Source: Chrysoperla carnea
Lineage: Eukaryota; Arthropoda; Insecta; Neuroptera; Chrysopidae
NCBI RefSeq assembly: GCF_905475395.1
Contig: NC_058339.1
Location: forward strand, 41,425,172-41,489,171
DNA: 64,000 nucleotides
Direction of reading: 5' to 3'
Positions 39,901-54,900 of this stretch are shown here, in pieces (the first letter of the stretch is position 1; every line of letters starts with the position of its first letter). The position numbers and the translations under genes were made by a program. The notes below the pieces were generated by a model that worked only from the letters and a program-made list of their open reading frames with translations, had not been told where the DNA came from and searched no databases.

Positions 39901-42900
39901 GCATTTTTCAGTGCTTCTATATTGTTTTGGCAAAAAGTTTTCATGATGTAAACGCAATGCTAGGTTATCTACCGCACCATTGGAACTTAATGAATGACCA
40001 GTATGCAAGTTTATTAAATGCTTTTTTATGAAGTTGGTAAAAAGGTTATTTGGAATATTTGATGAGGTTTCATTTTACAACGTTTTCAAAATCACACACA
40101 TCTCTGCGCACTTTATATTAAAATTTAACACAACTTATGATGATAAAAATAATAATCTCGTTAAGTATTTGTCACGTAGGAATATAATATTTTAAGATCA
40201 TTAAATAAATACACTCATTGTGCGAAAAAAAAACATCATAAAGTGTCGTTTCTTATCTAAGAATGAATGACAAGAGTCTTAGCTCTCTTGATCGATTGTA
40301 AATTTAGTACCTATATGCACTTTATGGGGTGCGATAAAACTATATCATTTGATAAGTAGAGAAGTAAAACGGATTATATACTAAGTTCTTTTGGAGTTCT
40401 TGGACCCGATGTACTCTTAACTACATATAGAGCTTCAGTAATTATTATTTGTAATTTTGAAAATTTATCGATGAGTGACCATACAAATTCAAATTTGTAT
40501 AGTAAGCAAAGCTGTTGAAAAAAAAATTTACTACAATTTATCCTATTAGCATCTTTTTGCGATTAAATATATTTGATTTTTTGTCGAAAAATTTGATACT
40601 TTGTATTTTAAATTAAACGTACATACATTGAAAAAAAGGGTTTCTTAGCGCAAGAAACTATTTTCTTGTCTCAAGAAAATTTTTTATTTTCTTTTAAGAA
40701 ATAGAAAATATTCGTGAGCCAAGCAAACAATTTTTTCTGTGTATTTTCGAAAATTTCCGTTTCTATTCTTTAGATTTTCACAAAACTCATAAAAAATCTA
40801 TAATTAGTTCTAATAAAAATTTGCATTGAGCGCAATGAATATTTAAATGTTACGTCACAGAAAAATTAAATTATAAACATTTTATAAAACTACATTTAAT
40901 TAATAGTTATTAAAATTAATTTTCTAAATATTTATTAATAGTTTAATAAAATGTTTACATTAAAAATTATATTATAATAATAATAATTTATAAAACGATT
41001 TATTTATTTTATTTATAATATAAAATAAATTATAATATTATTGATGAATATTTTTATTATATGAATTCATGTGATTTATGAAATTATATTATTGAAAATT
41101 TTATAATAAAAATCGTTATTAAGAAATATTATTTTTAAGATATCGTTCGGCTGATTCTTTATATTTTTATCTGAAAGAATAATTTACTGTAATAATTATA
41201 CCATGTATATGCAATATACTAAGGTATACTAAGTTTAGTCCCAAGTTTGTAACGCTTAAAAATATTCATAAATATAAATACATATAAACCAAATTTTGGT
41301 ATAGGTGTTCATAAAATCACCTAATTTGCCCATTTTCGGTTGTCTGTCCGTCTGTCTGTCATCACGATTACTCAAAAACGACAAGAGATCAAGCTAAAAT
41401 TTTTTTATGTTCAGGTCGTAAAAAGTGAAGTCGAGTTCGTAAATGAGCAACATAGGTCAATTGGCTCTTGGGTCTGTAGGACCAATCTTGTAAACCGTTA
41501 GAGATAGAACAAAAGTTTAAATGTAAAAAATGTTTCTTATAAAAAAATAAACAACTTTTTGTTTGAAACAGTTTTTCGTAAACATCACCGTTTACCCGTG
41601 AGGGCGCCAATTAGGCGGAAATTTTTTAATATGTACTATACTTGATTATCAGTTATGTATGTGTCACATGTGTGTATTTGTAATGTGATAAAGAAATCAA
41701 CAGTGACTATGCATGGTATTTCAACAATTAACTTAGTCAATTGTTTGTTTTCACTTGTTTTAGTATTAAATTCAACGTTCGAAAAATAAACTAAAAAGAT
41801 GATGCAAATCTTTGAAAAAATACCCAGATCCAAGAAGAAAAAATCGTAGCGCAGGAGCTGCGTTAACTAAGCAAATTCCCTTAGCTATTTTTCAAGAATT
41901 TATATTTCGAAAACTAAGCATTTAGAGAAAAATCACAAGAGAACTTTAAATATAAACTGATTCTACTGATGGAGGTATGGTTATACCTTTCCAGCAATAT
42001 TTTCTAATCGAGAGAAACATATTTTGTTTGTATATTTACGGTCCGGTCCACCTTTTAGTATATTAAATGAAAAAATATTTTTATAAAAAATTAATTTGTT
42101 ATAAAGAAAGAACGTTATTTTTTGTTTTGTTTTCAAAGTTAAAATTTTTTCGCTAAGTCATGATAAAAATATTTCATAAAAAAAATATCTAATTGTATTT
42201 TGTATGTAACAATAGATATTGAAATAGTTTTAATATTATATTTTTATAAAATAATAATTACTGATATAAAAAAAGATTAATATCTAATTCATTTTATTCT
42301 CTTATTACGTTCATTCTTTTTTTTTTTTTGTTCTTGAAGCATCATCATAATTTTTTTAAAGTTGTATGTATGTTCGTTAAATTAAATAAATTCCTAAAAT
42401 TCCATTTATTCTAACAGTTTTTCTTTCATATTTCAACATCAGTTGGATATTATTTTGATTACTTTACCGAGTATAGATTATCTGCAGATAGTGAGTGAGT
42501 TTATTTGAAGATGTATAAAGTGATCTTAAATATTTGGTTTACAGTTGAATTAAAAAAACTTTTAACAAAAAGAAAACCAACTTCAAAATATAAAAAATTA
42601 TTCCAAAACAAATTAATATGCACTAAAAAGTAAAAAAATAACGTTAATATAGTGTAGTTATAATTATTGTAATTTTTGTAGTCGGTGTCAGCCAAGAAAA
42701 CAACTGTGACAGAACAGTTTGCTTCATTAACTTAGCTGATACCTACTCCAAAAATAACAATAATTTCAACTACATTATATTATCGTTATTTTTTTACTTT
42801 TAAGTGAACATTAATTTGTTTTGGAATAGTTTTTTATTTTTTGAAGTCGGTTTTCTTTATGTTAAAAGTTTTTTTATTTTGTAATTTTTAGTGAATCTGA

Positions 42901-45900
42901 AGTACACTGATTCGTCAGTGTACACTAATTCGTCACTAAAATAAGAATCATCGAAATCGGTTGGCGTGATATTGAGTTATTCGCTCATTTGTCGCGTACA
43001 TACTTAATGCAAATTTAAGATTTATATGCTTTTTCTCATGGATGCCATTGTCAGAACTGGACGAAATTGAAATGGGACCACATGGGAAGCAGCAGCTTTC
43101 AAATAAATAAAGATCGAGATTATCAAAATCGGTACACCCACTCAAAAGTTCTGAGGTATTAAACATTAAAAAAAATACAGTCGAATTGAGAACCTCTTCC
43201 TTTTTTGAATTTGAAGTCGTTTAAAAAAGGTTTACCAATGAGATCGTACGAACTTTCTCAACATATATTGTGTAAGTCATTAAGCTTTTGCTCTATTTTA
43301 TTTGCTATATTTCGATATCGTTAAATTTTAGGACAATCTATGATGAAAGTCGAAATTTCCTATAATTATTAATATCTATACTTAAACGTATCAAATCTAA
43401 AGATTTCATCTTTACTCTGCGTTATTCATCTTTACTCTGCGTTAGTAATGAATAAACATGACAATAATGAATTGATACATATTCATAAGATGATAATAAT
43501 CGTAATAAGGAAATAAATTGGCATATATGTACACGAGTTTTTTAATTGCAATAAATTTTAAAAAAAAGTACCAAGACAGCTGAACACTTAACAGATAGAT
43601 AATCATAAATTTTTATTTAATAAAGAAAAAAAACAACTAAGAAGTTTAAAACTGAAAAGTTTATCAAAATCAAAATCGTTACGCATCAATTGATACAATT
43701 ATAAATCGTTTAAAACTGGTTTTTTTTGAGTCGAAATTAAATAAGAAATATTACACTCAATTTTTTTTTCTAGTCTTTTCAATTGTGCTAATAAATTTAT
43801 AAATTAAATCAATTTTGTGTTAATGTTTTTGTTTCCAAGAGTTATGTTTTGACACGTGGATTACATATATAAAGTTACATTTTGCAAAAAACAAAAAATT
43901 ATTGACAAAAAAAACTTTCAAACATAATTCCACGAAGTTATTACTAAAGAGTGGATTGATTATAAACAAAATATTAACATTAAACTGTGAATTATCATGG
44001 CTAACAATGAAATCTTGCTCCAAGAATCGTGTGCAATCAAAATCGACTATAACGATAAACGCATTTTCATCTATTCGTTCTGTGCGAAGACATGGTAGGG
44101 ATAATAAAATCGATACCAGTCCTTCCAGTGAAAAATTTTGGCGATAAAGGAGGCTATTATGACTAATTTGCAAAACTTTACATGTTAATGTTATAGAAAA
44201 TGTCAAATTAAATTTATTGAAAAACACTCATTAACTAAACTTAATGCATTAAAAATTGTGAAAATAAGAAATCAAATTGCACAAATATTATTTTTCAAAT
44301 GTAAATTATCATAATTATTTATTTAAATTTGTAAGACATTAATAATAAATTTTCAATGTAAGTCATAAATGCAATCCATACAATTATATATGCATCCATA
44401 CAATTCAATAATTAAAGTAGTGTATCGTTACCATGGAAACGCTTCCAATAAAACTCATGCATGGTGCGAATACTTTAGCTTCATATATACCTACATAGTT
44501 TTTCAGTGAAACAATTAGCAAAAACATTATAATATTATTTCGAACCTTTTAAACTTTATTTTGGATCTTATTAATAACTCATATATCGCTTGTGACGACC
44601 AATTGTCATTTGAATTAATTAATCATAATTATGATGATTAATTCAATTGGATAAACAATTTTGATTGTATTTATATGAAACAGAATAGATCAACTAGTAT
44701 ATTTTCTATACAAAAAGATATGAACAAATCAAAGAATGTAATACATACAAATTTAGAAAATTTTTTAATACACATTTTTTAGCAATTTGTCCGGGTACAA
44801 TTTTTTTTAAGTAATTAAAATTCGATTAAAAAATGATTTCTGAAAATATATACATGATTAGACCTTTTCACATAAGTTTAAGTGGAAAAAAATGGCGACG
44901 AAAATTAAAATTCTTTAAAGTAATTATAAATACACACATATACAGGTAATTTATATAACTATCGGTACAATAAATAAATAAAGGTTCGTGGGTAACAGTG
45001 ATCCAACAGTAAGGTCATATTTTCCACTCATGAATTGTTTTTTTTATTGTTAGAAGATGATTTTTATTGGCATGGGACTTTTTATCTCATGTTCAATTAA
45101 AAGGAAGTGTGGAAGTAGGGAAAACTTTAAACCTTTCTTTATTTCGAAAAACATGATTTTTCGGTACAAAAAATGGGACAAAGAAGGCAAAATACACTTC
45201 CTTGGCACAAAACAGACATGAATATTCAACCAACTCAATTTGGAGAGGCTTTAAAGCAGAGTTTTTTCTTTTGGAAATCTCTTCAAATTTGTTGATCCCC
45301 GCGTCTATAATATTGATACGTCTACTACACGACTCGGCATTCAGAGAGCACATAAGAGCTAAAAGGAATCGCACTCTATCAAAACAGGACATAAGTCTTT
45401 ATTTTCTGGAAAAAATATGACTAAAAAGAGTGCATTGCACATGTTTCGATTTAAGAGAATACCTTGTGTTGTTTATATGTTGTTTAAAGTTGTTCAATGG
45501 CGCAATAATTCAATCACAAATGTGATGTTAAGAAACAAGTGGTATTATTTTTTTTATATTAAAAAGCATTTGATTTGAGTTATTAAATATTTAACGTTTG
45601 AAAATAAAAAGTGTTATTTGTTTTTCTTCGAATGAATTAAATTGAATAAATTTTAAGTTATTAAACGCATTCTTGGCAAGTTGTTGATAAGAGTGATTGT
45701 TTTACAGTAGGATAAACAATATGTTTTTGGAAATTTTCTCAAAAATGTTTAAATATTTCTAAAATGTTTGAGGTTTCTGTTCAAATTTTCTATGATCATG
45801 TTGTACCGCGGCTCTTCTAATTCGGAGAGCCAAGTTCTATAGAAATTTTACTGATAAATATTATCTATTTTTCCCATCAAAGTATTGCAGTTTGCATTTT

Positions 45901-48900
45901 TGTTCTTTTTTTTTTGTATTCTTATATTACTCTAAAGTAAAGAGTATTCGAATTTTTTGGGAAATATTCCAGTATGCGACTTAATATGGCATCGGCCCAT
46001 TACAAAAATAGCTCATCGGGATTAATGATGTAAAATATAACATTTCCATGGGCATCTTCTATTAAATACGAGAAATCTATTGTAAGTATCATTAGGTGCA
46101 GAAGATCAACCTTCGACCATAAACTAGAATCATTGGAATTTGGCGTACTCAAATTGATTTTGAGTAAGATATACCTTAAGTCCAATTAAAAAGAAAGTAA
46201 AAGAACATTTAAAATTATAAATACGTTGTGTATTTTAATAATTACACTAATTTATTTATAATTTACGAGTATGTATTTCTCTGGTAACATTTAAAAATGA
46301 TGATACATCTTCTCCATGATAAACATATTAAATTACAAAATTCCTTTATAAAGCAGTAAAGTACACTAAAAACTGTTAGTTAAGGAGCTGACAAACATTT
46401 TATGTAAAAACTCTAGCCATTTAATGGTTGGTAAGTATTGAACAACAAATCGCGACAAACCTAAGATTTAATGACTTTATGGTCACTTGGTTATAGGTTC
46501 AGTTGATACTCGATAGCATCTAGGTTAGGTTAGGTTATATTGGCTATCCACGAAGGACACGCGTAGGCTATAGAGCCCATTGTGATACCATATATGTGTT
46601 TTACCACCTTTCCGCTGATAATTTCATTTATCAGCTCCTCAATTTCAGAGGCTGAGTGCACCTCCTTCATGCATATACCATGCACTACACCAGCCCATCA
46701 CAACTATTAATTAAATTAATTTTACAACGGCGGGAATCGAACCCGCCTTAACCAACTGAGCTAATAAGGCGACCGATAGCATCTAATTAAGAGAACTTTC
46801 TCATTTAAAATGGCGAATAAATATTTAATTGAAAAAATAAACTATTATATTTATTAATATTAGTCCCTTGGGATATTGTGCATGTCTTAAAGTTAAAAAA
46901 AATTTGCATAGGACTTTTGGTACATTTTGACCGCTGCAGAGAGTGTCTTCTTTAAAGTGCATTTGAGAGGATGCAACACTTTATTGACAGAAAAAAAATT
47001 GCAGTAAAAAATTTATAAAAATTCAAAAGGGATTCGATTTGTGAGACTCAAAATTAGACAATAAACTTTTTAAAAGTAAATTTTTATTATTTTTATGTTT
47101 TTTATACAAGTTTTACTAAAAATTTCAAAAACATACCATTCTTGAAATAAATTTGTACCCTGTCCAAAAAAAATATTAACTTTTTATTGGATTATTGTTT
47201 ATTTTTTATTAAAACGAAGGTATTTAAAGATCGCTCACGTAGACTGCGAAAAATAATGGATTTCTTGTTCAAAAAAAGTAGTTTCGAGAAAAATGCGAAA
47301 GTTTTCATACGTACTCCATAAAATTTTACTAAAGTTTTTATTTATCTTTAAACTTGATGATTTAAAAATTTTAAATGAGACAGTCCCCTTTACGCGGTCA
47401 GACAAAATTTTTTAGTTTAACCCCTTCCAACAACCCAAGTCCAATATTTCGAAAACGACTGGTTTCCCAAATAAGTGTAGAGGAAACAAAAGTTTTGCCT
47501 ATTTTCACCACCCATCAAACAGCCAGCTCCTATACTATAAACAACATCACGCTTTTTCTTCCTCTCATACCTCATAACAAATATTTAGTTCATGATTTTT
47601 AAAATATTGAAGATATTTCATGATTTGAAAACATCACGATAAATATTTAGAAGAACGAAAAAAACAAACATATCGAACAAATAGATACCTACTACATGCA
47701 TAGGTACAATCATTATGACAACGAAATATATTACAGGTATGGTATGTGCGCTGCAGCAGATAAATAGTTTAGAACTATTTATCTGCATGTATGCGTGTTA
47801 TGAGATAATGACAACACTCATTCTCGACTCTCGACTCGATGATGAAAACGTTTACAGATGAAATAATCATGTTGAAATTTGTTATTTTTAAATTTTATTT
47901 CAAATAAACTGAATGTAATAAAGAACAATTATTTCTAATAGGAGAGATAGAGATACACTGAAAAAACAATTAAAATAATGACAACCTCATCGCGAAGTTG
48001 GCCGTTTCCTATTGAAATAAAGTAAAAATACTTTCAAACAATTGTCTAACAATTGGAACAAGTACAGCTAAATATTTGTATTAACAATAGTATGAATTAA
48101 ATTTAAAATATTAATTCATCGATACAAAATCACTGAAGTTAAATAAACAAAATCATTACTTCTATGAAAGAGATTGATTTTAGTTTAAAGTCATGCATTT
48201 TATTAATGGAAAACACTTGTACTTAGTTGAAATATATAATCGTGTAAATAAAGCGAATATACAAATTAAAATAACATATCTTTACGTTTGATTTAATATA
48301 GAATTAGGTTAGTACGAAAACATATCTATCATGCCTAGTCCATATGTGATTGAGGCAACTTCATGAAGATTGTTGTTAAAAGTAAACAGAGAGAAATGAT
48401 ATAAAAATTTGGTATATATGCAAAAAGCATCGATAGCGCAGTTGGTTAAGCTTTAGACTTAGGACACTAAAATCAATAGTAATCCATATGTCGCTGCTTC
48501 AAATCCGACATGAAGAAATCTACCTTTTTGTTCTTTTTCTTAGTTCTCGGGAACCTATCTAAGGTCCCACAAGAAGGGTACAGACTCATATGTTTTGTGG
48601 TATAATGTGTTAGTATAGCAAAAGCTATAAATAATATTAGAAACATAACTCCAATGATTAAATTTTACTAATCCCAACAAAGTAAGAATTTTTAAATAAT
48701 ATCAAACTTATAAGAAATAAACTCAAACCCAAAATTTATTCCTTATCATACCTAAAAATAAATCTAACATACATTTTCAAAATCAAGAATACCTACATAT
48801 CACATCAAAATTGAGGAGGAGTTTGAAAAAAAATGATTGAATTGTGTTTAGAACACTGAACACAGTCCACTTGACTTGGATTGACTTTGTTTAGTACGCA

Positions 48901-51900
48901 CAGCAGGAATCATATTACAAAGAACCTACCTAGAAAACTACATGTGTACTTTGTTTTGTTGTACAGAATAGATGTATTCTTTTGTGGTCTATCTGTATCT
49001 AGCTCACTACTTGTTGTATGCTGTTGTATCTAGCTCACTACTTGTTGTATGCTGTTGTCTTTGTTCAACTAAATACTCTTTTACTTATATCATGGATTCA
49101 TGGTATGGTATCTTGTTGTGTTTAGGTATACGTATATTATTATTGTTGGTGGATGGATGCTGTTTGAAGTACCAGAGTGTTTTAATACCAAGTGTTTCAA
49201 AAATATTGTCAAGTTTGTATTAAATCTTAATAGGAGAAATACGCATGATTTTAAAAATTTATTTATTTTAGCAACTTGCTAAAAATTTGGCTATATGTAT
49301 TTTAAAGGATGTAAAATTGCTCTCACGTGGAGCATTTGGAAAATTAAGAAATGATAAATTTAAAAAAAATTTTCCTTCAATAACTTAACTATAAATTAAC
49401 TGAAGTTAACAGGGTAAGAAATTCATTGCGTTTACTACCATGAAGGGTATGGTATAGGGATAGAAATCACAGTATCTATTTAAGCATAAGTAATATTACA
49501 GTATTGAATAGGGCTATTCACCAGAAGTATTGTCTGACGCCCTTACTGAACTGATTCGTCCGCCGTAACTATTGCCATTGTTACTATTCCCTCAATACAG
49601 TACACAGCGATACAGTACACAGCGATACTGACATAGTGATATCCACCGTGTAGCTGGCGTAATTCTGCACATTTTCATTTTTTGTTCATTTTCTAAGGTC
49701 AATATTGCCTGAGATATATCAGCTTTAATTTTAATACTTTTTCGCGGATAGGTCAAAAAATGTGCATTCAATCGGAAAAAGAGTGATATCACTATAAACC
49801 GTATAAAATTCGACATTCATTTGATGTTGTCTCGCTCTATTCTCTTAATATGTATAGCACATGTTGGTTGGAATTATTACGCAAGGATTGGAATAAATTT
49901 GAGATTGATATCATATTTCATCCATGAGAAATTGTGTAGGAAAAAATTTCTAGATACGCTCCTGTACAATCGTACACACATTTACAGACATACACTAGCC
50001 GTGATATTGTCCTTGAATTACTAACATTATCACTCTTAATCGTTTTCTTTTACTTTTTTAACAAAATCGAGCAATTTGAATTTCCATTTCCTATCTTGGA
50101 TGGCTTTTCACAAAAAAGATGTCGATTAATTTTACTTTTCCTTTAGCTTTGCCAGTTCTATTAAGGTTCGTCTTAAATATTCGATTTGCCGAAAAAAATT
50201 ATTCAACTTTTATTGATATTGATATGATTCTGAATATAAAAGTGAAAGAGTTAGAACACTCAATTGATTTATGGTGTTAAAAAATATTTTTTAAGCCAAG
50301 CTTTTATTTCAAATGAAATTTTTTTTGTCGATTTAAAAATAAAAGAAATAAAAGATATGAAATGAAATTTTGAAACTCCCTATACCATTAAAAAAAGCAT
50401 ATATTCTGTGCCACCATCAGCTTCATCATCATTTCTCAGAGCATCATCTTTCATATCATCATCACGATAACTTTTTTTTTTTACCTTTTGTAGTTCCCTC
50501 TGTACCCCCAACTGAACGTCTTACCTATGTACTGAATTCTTTACTTGTCATTACGATGGAATTTTTAATCTTTATTACTTTTCATTTTTATTTTAAATAT
50601 TATATTCATTAAAAAATGTTTGTTAATTTTATTCAATGTTCCTCTCAATTTCGAATTGAAACAACTAAAAATTTTAAGAAAATAATTGGAAATGGATTCA
50701 GCCCACATAAAAATTTTCAGTGTAAATAAAAAACAAAGAAGTGTGGAATGGTTGGGAAGATGTCCGTTTGCCACAAAACATGGAGTAGACATTTAAATCA
50801 GATTTGGTACACATTAACTCTCAGTCTCCAACTAATTGTAGGAAATTTTGGTAGCATTATCTTTGGTGGAAGTAAGCGATAAATATATTTTTTTAACTAA
50901 TCGGTGGAAGCAATGAAACTACTTTGAAGCGCTCAAATTTGAAAGTATCGCTTTAAATTTGAGTTTTTCCAAACGAAATATCTGTACACGGGTACGATTC
51001 AAAATTTTCTCTAAATACATTAATTGGTTTCTTGCGGGAGGTGCCAAAAAGTTTCTTAATATTTGAGAATAGACTAATTAGCTTGGAAAAGGAAGTACAT
51101 CGGCCGGTGGTGATAATGTACGAATGTAAATCACATAACGTTCTGGAATGTCTTGAAAATTTTGAGAGCCCTTTAAGTAGCTGAGAGCTGCAAATTCAAT
51201 GTGAGTTACAGGTAAGGAAAATATAAAATTTGACTAATGTTTTAATTTTTTTTTTTGTAGTAAAACGCCACTGAAGTTGTATTTACTTGATACAACATTC
51301 AAGATTTGAACTTAACAGGTGTATAAAAAACAGTATTGATAAGTCTTAAAATATCCAGTCAATAACGTTAAGATGAAATATGATTTACTTCTAAATTATA
51401 CAAAATAAATAATTAATGATATTTCAAACTGGTTACTCGAATAAGTATACTTTAAAATTAAAAATAAAGAAACAAACAAATTCTAAGAATTTTTAAATTT
51501 AATACTACTGTCAAATTAGAAAAATATTTAATTAATAAATTGAATTTTTATAAGACAGTAAAACCCAAAAATAAAAATTGAAATACAATATAAAAAAAAA
51601 AAATTAAACTTAAAAAGCACTTAACTAAATATAGATATCTGTATGGTGTGAATTACGAATAAATTATAAAAATTTTATATTTTATATTCATCAATATGGC
51701 ATATTGTTGTACCATCTATCATAATTAATTATTAAACAACGACATTTAGAAACTATTAACGTATGACTTATGGTAAAAGGCCATAATGTACCATGACTCA
51801 AACCTTTATGTATCTCGGATCACTCTTATAGATTTTACCTAGGGAATCCTCTAGACTCTAGAGAGTATCAGGTGTGTATGTTTTCTGAAACATTAGAATC

Positions 51901-54900
51901 TCTCCTGTTTTAAGTACACAAAATTGTATTTCTTTTTTAAAAAAGAAAACGAATGCACATGGACAACCATTCTCCCTATTACTTGCCCTCTGGTAAAGTA
52001 CTTGAGGCTCTGGTAAATAGAATGTTGATAAAGCTAACCTGATCAATAGAAATACCTTTCAAGAAACTTTAAAGTGATTGAAAAGGTATTTTATCACCAA
52101 GGTACAACATTCCACCTAACTATGAGGCAAATTTAATAAAAGTCGTTATTTTTATTAAAAAATAAAAAGTTAATTACTATAAATTATTTATTATAAGTAA
52201 TATAAATTTTGTGACCGGCAAATTATAATAATTATATGTTTGTTTAATCATAAAAATGGCATAAAATTGATTGAAATCTATTTTATTTTCTAATGTTTTT
52301 TTAAAATGTTGCGGTATTTAACTATATTTCTGGTAATAATCTCACATAATTTGATGGCATTTATAGAGCCTTTAAAAAGCTTCTACTCTTAATTACCTAC
52401 CTACTTCAATTTTATTAGAATTGTTCAAGGGAAAATTAAGACAATATCACCATTTTTTGACAAATAGGTTTGGTATCCAGAACAGGAAAAAGGCTAAAGC
52501 CAATGGTAGACTTATGATCAGGACAGAGACTTTAAAAAGCATAGTTTTTGTGCATATCTTGTATATGGAAATATTTTTCCATACTGTCGAGAATAGCTCC
52601 TATATTATTCAACAGATACGATTTTTGACACACGGTTTCTTTTGTAGTTTATCCAACATGTTTGATTAATTAACACTTTAATAAAAAAACTTAATTTTAG
52701 AGACGTCATTGTCGTGTCGCCCATATTAAAATTATACACATACTCAGACAGAAAACCATATGATTATAAATTTGAGGATAATAATAAAATTTTAAATATA
52801 AAACGACCACCATTATCAAAAAAATTATATGGGCATCGTAATTTATTGAAAGTTTATTATTAAATTACTATCGAAAGTTTATAACAGGCATGGGCGAGTT
52901 ATTATTAAGTCGAAGTCATCATTGTTATAACTTAATTGTGCGACTCTTCTACCTATCTCAGTTGCTCAGTTGCTCTGATAGTAATGAGATAGGTAGAAAA
53001 AAAATGTTGTCTCTCTGTCTTACTCGTATTTTTGGTTGTCCCTGGTTAAGCGGTCACTGTCTTACTCGTATTTCAGATACAGAAGTCTGAGAAACTTCTC
53101 TAAGCCACGTTTGCCCATGCCTGGTTTATAACGTGAAGACGATTTTTTGTTGTTGAAAATTTTATTATTATTAAAACAAAAATTATTATTTAAAATGTGC
53201 ACAAACAAAAGATAAAATCCTAAAAAAACAGATGCGGGCTGAGAAACAATTAAGTGTGGGTGTTACGTGTAATCATAATCTACCGCAAACGCATCTTACT
53301 ATTTAATGTGTCTGATCCAAATAATGCAATAGCTTAATATAAATGAATTGTATCCTTCCTTGAAGAGTGTATAAGGTATTTAAACACCGGATTTTTACCG
53401 ATTTTAATTAATTATTTTCTATTTAAAATACACATGAATTAGAGAATATACGATGCACTTCCGCTGTCTATACTGATTTTAATAGTTTATTGCTTAGGAT
53501 ATAACAAAATATTTGGTGAATGCTAATGTTCCGGTGAATTTTTTACAATATTTTTATTTCCATTTTTATTTACTGTGTAGTTTTTAAATTTAAAACATTT
53601 GGTTTTTTTTTTAATCGGTCGTGTGGGTTACAAGAAAACCGTCGTGTAGCAGTTTGAAAAACGTAGCTAAGAGAACAACGCAAAAAAAAAATATTTTTGA
53701 AAATTTAAAATGAGAAAGCTTAGGTACGATATTTTGAATAGTTCATAAAGGTTCATTTACACAAACAGCTACCAATAATAATAAATATACCATTTATTAT
53801 CATCAGTACCAAATAATGACTATGTTAGGTTAGCAATATTATTCGTTTAATTTGCTGAAGTTCTGATTGATTTCGTTGTCCAACATGCAAACTATTATTA
53901 ACAAATACTCCATTTTCAGAACCGTAACTTATAATTTTTGTAATTAATTAGAAGGTACTTCGTCTTCACCAATGAAATATATAACTACTCAATTTTTTGG
54001 GGTATACGATTATGTAATTAACGTATATAAATAACTTTATTAAATGCATGTAATAAAATCAAAAAAATTATGTAAACTATTTCTTGAACGCATTTTTACA
54101 CCTGCATTTAATACATACACCATATTAAATATTAAATATACATGTAATTTTTTTTATTACTAAGATATTATATTTTTATAATTTATTACGTTGTTAAAAG
54201 AATTTGTGTACATATATTTATTTATTTATTGTATTTCTTTTTTTTTTACCTCTATAAACACAGAATAGTGTACCAAGATCCAAACTTACCAAATTTGTGT
54301 TGAATCCTGAACTTCTTGCATTAGTTTATACCGATAAAATAGTTGGTATACGCAGTGCCATAATCGTAAAGTTAGCAGAAAGTAACAAGTAAGTAAACCG
54401 TAAAATTGCTATTCTGCTATTCATTTACGAACTCAACCTCACTTTTTACGCTCTGAACACGCTATAAAAATTTCATCTTGATATCTCTTTTCGTTTATGA
54501 ATTATCGTATTAACGGACGGACAGTCAATCGAAAATGGACTATTTAGGTGAAGTCATGAACACCTATACCAACATTTTGTTCGTAGCATCAATATTTTTA
54601 AGCGTTACAAACTTGGGACTAAACTTAGTATATAAAATATACTACCTTGATATATATTACATATATACAGGGTATAAAAATTGTGATTCGTAAGGTGATG
54701 TAAGAAGTTGATGGAAATTGAATCACAAGAGTTACATTTCGTTCGATATTAAACAAAATTTAATTTTACTAATATATTAACATCAGACTGTATATATATC
54801 TATATATATATATCAGCAATATCGAAAACGGCTCCAACGATTTTCATGAAAATCAATATGCATGGGTTTTTTGGGGTGAAAAATCAATCTAGCTAGATTT

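Noticed and set aside
45093..45420. Overlapping open frames on both strands (99 and 72 codons)
   Set aside because: No domain, no leader, no splice context; probably chance or decayed repeat.
48429..48525. Functional tRNA gene
   Set aside because: The A box is present, but the B-box region is decayed and stems do not pair; it belongs to dispersed repeat family U.
48925..48945. Possible third ratchet point on the Egfr strand (TTTTCTAG followed by GTAGGTTC)
   Set aside because: The pyrimidine tract is short, the acceptor is TAG rather than CAG, and the donor GTAGGT is weaker than at the two accepted sites. One match of this quality is expected by chance in 49 kb.
52890..53090. 66-codon open frame (+)
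   Set aside because: It lies wholly inside the hAT MITE.
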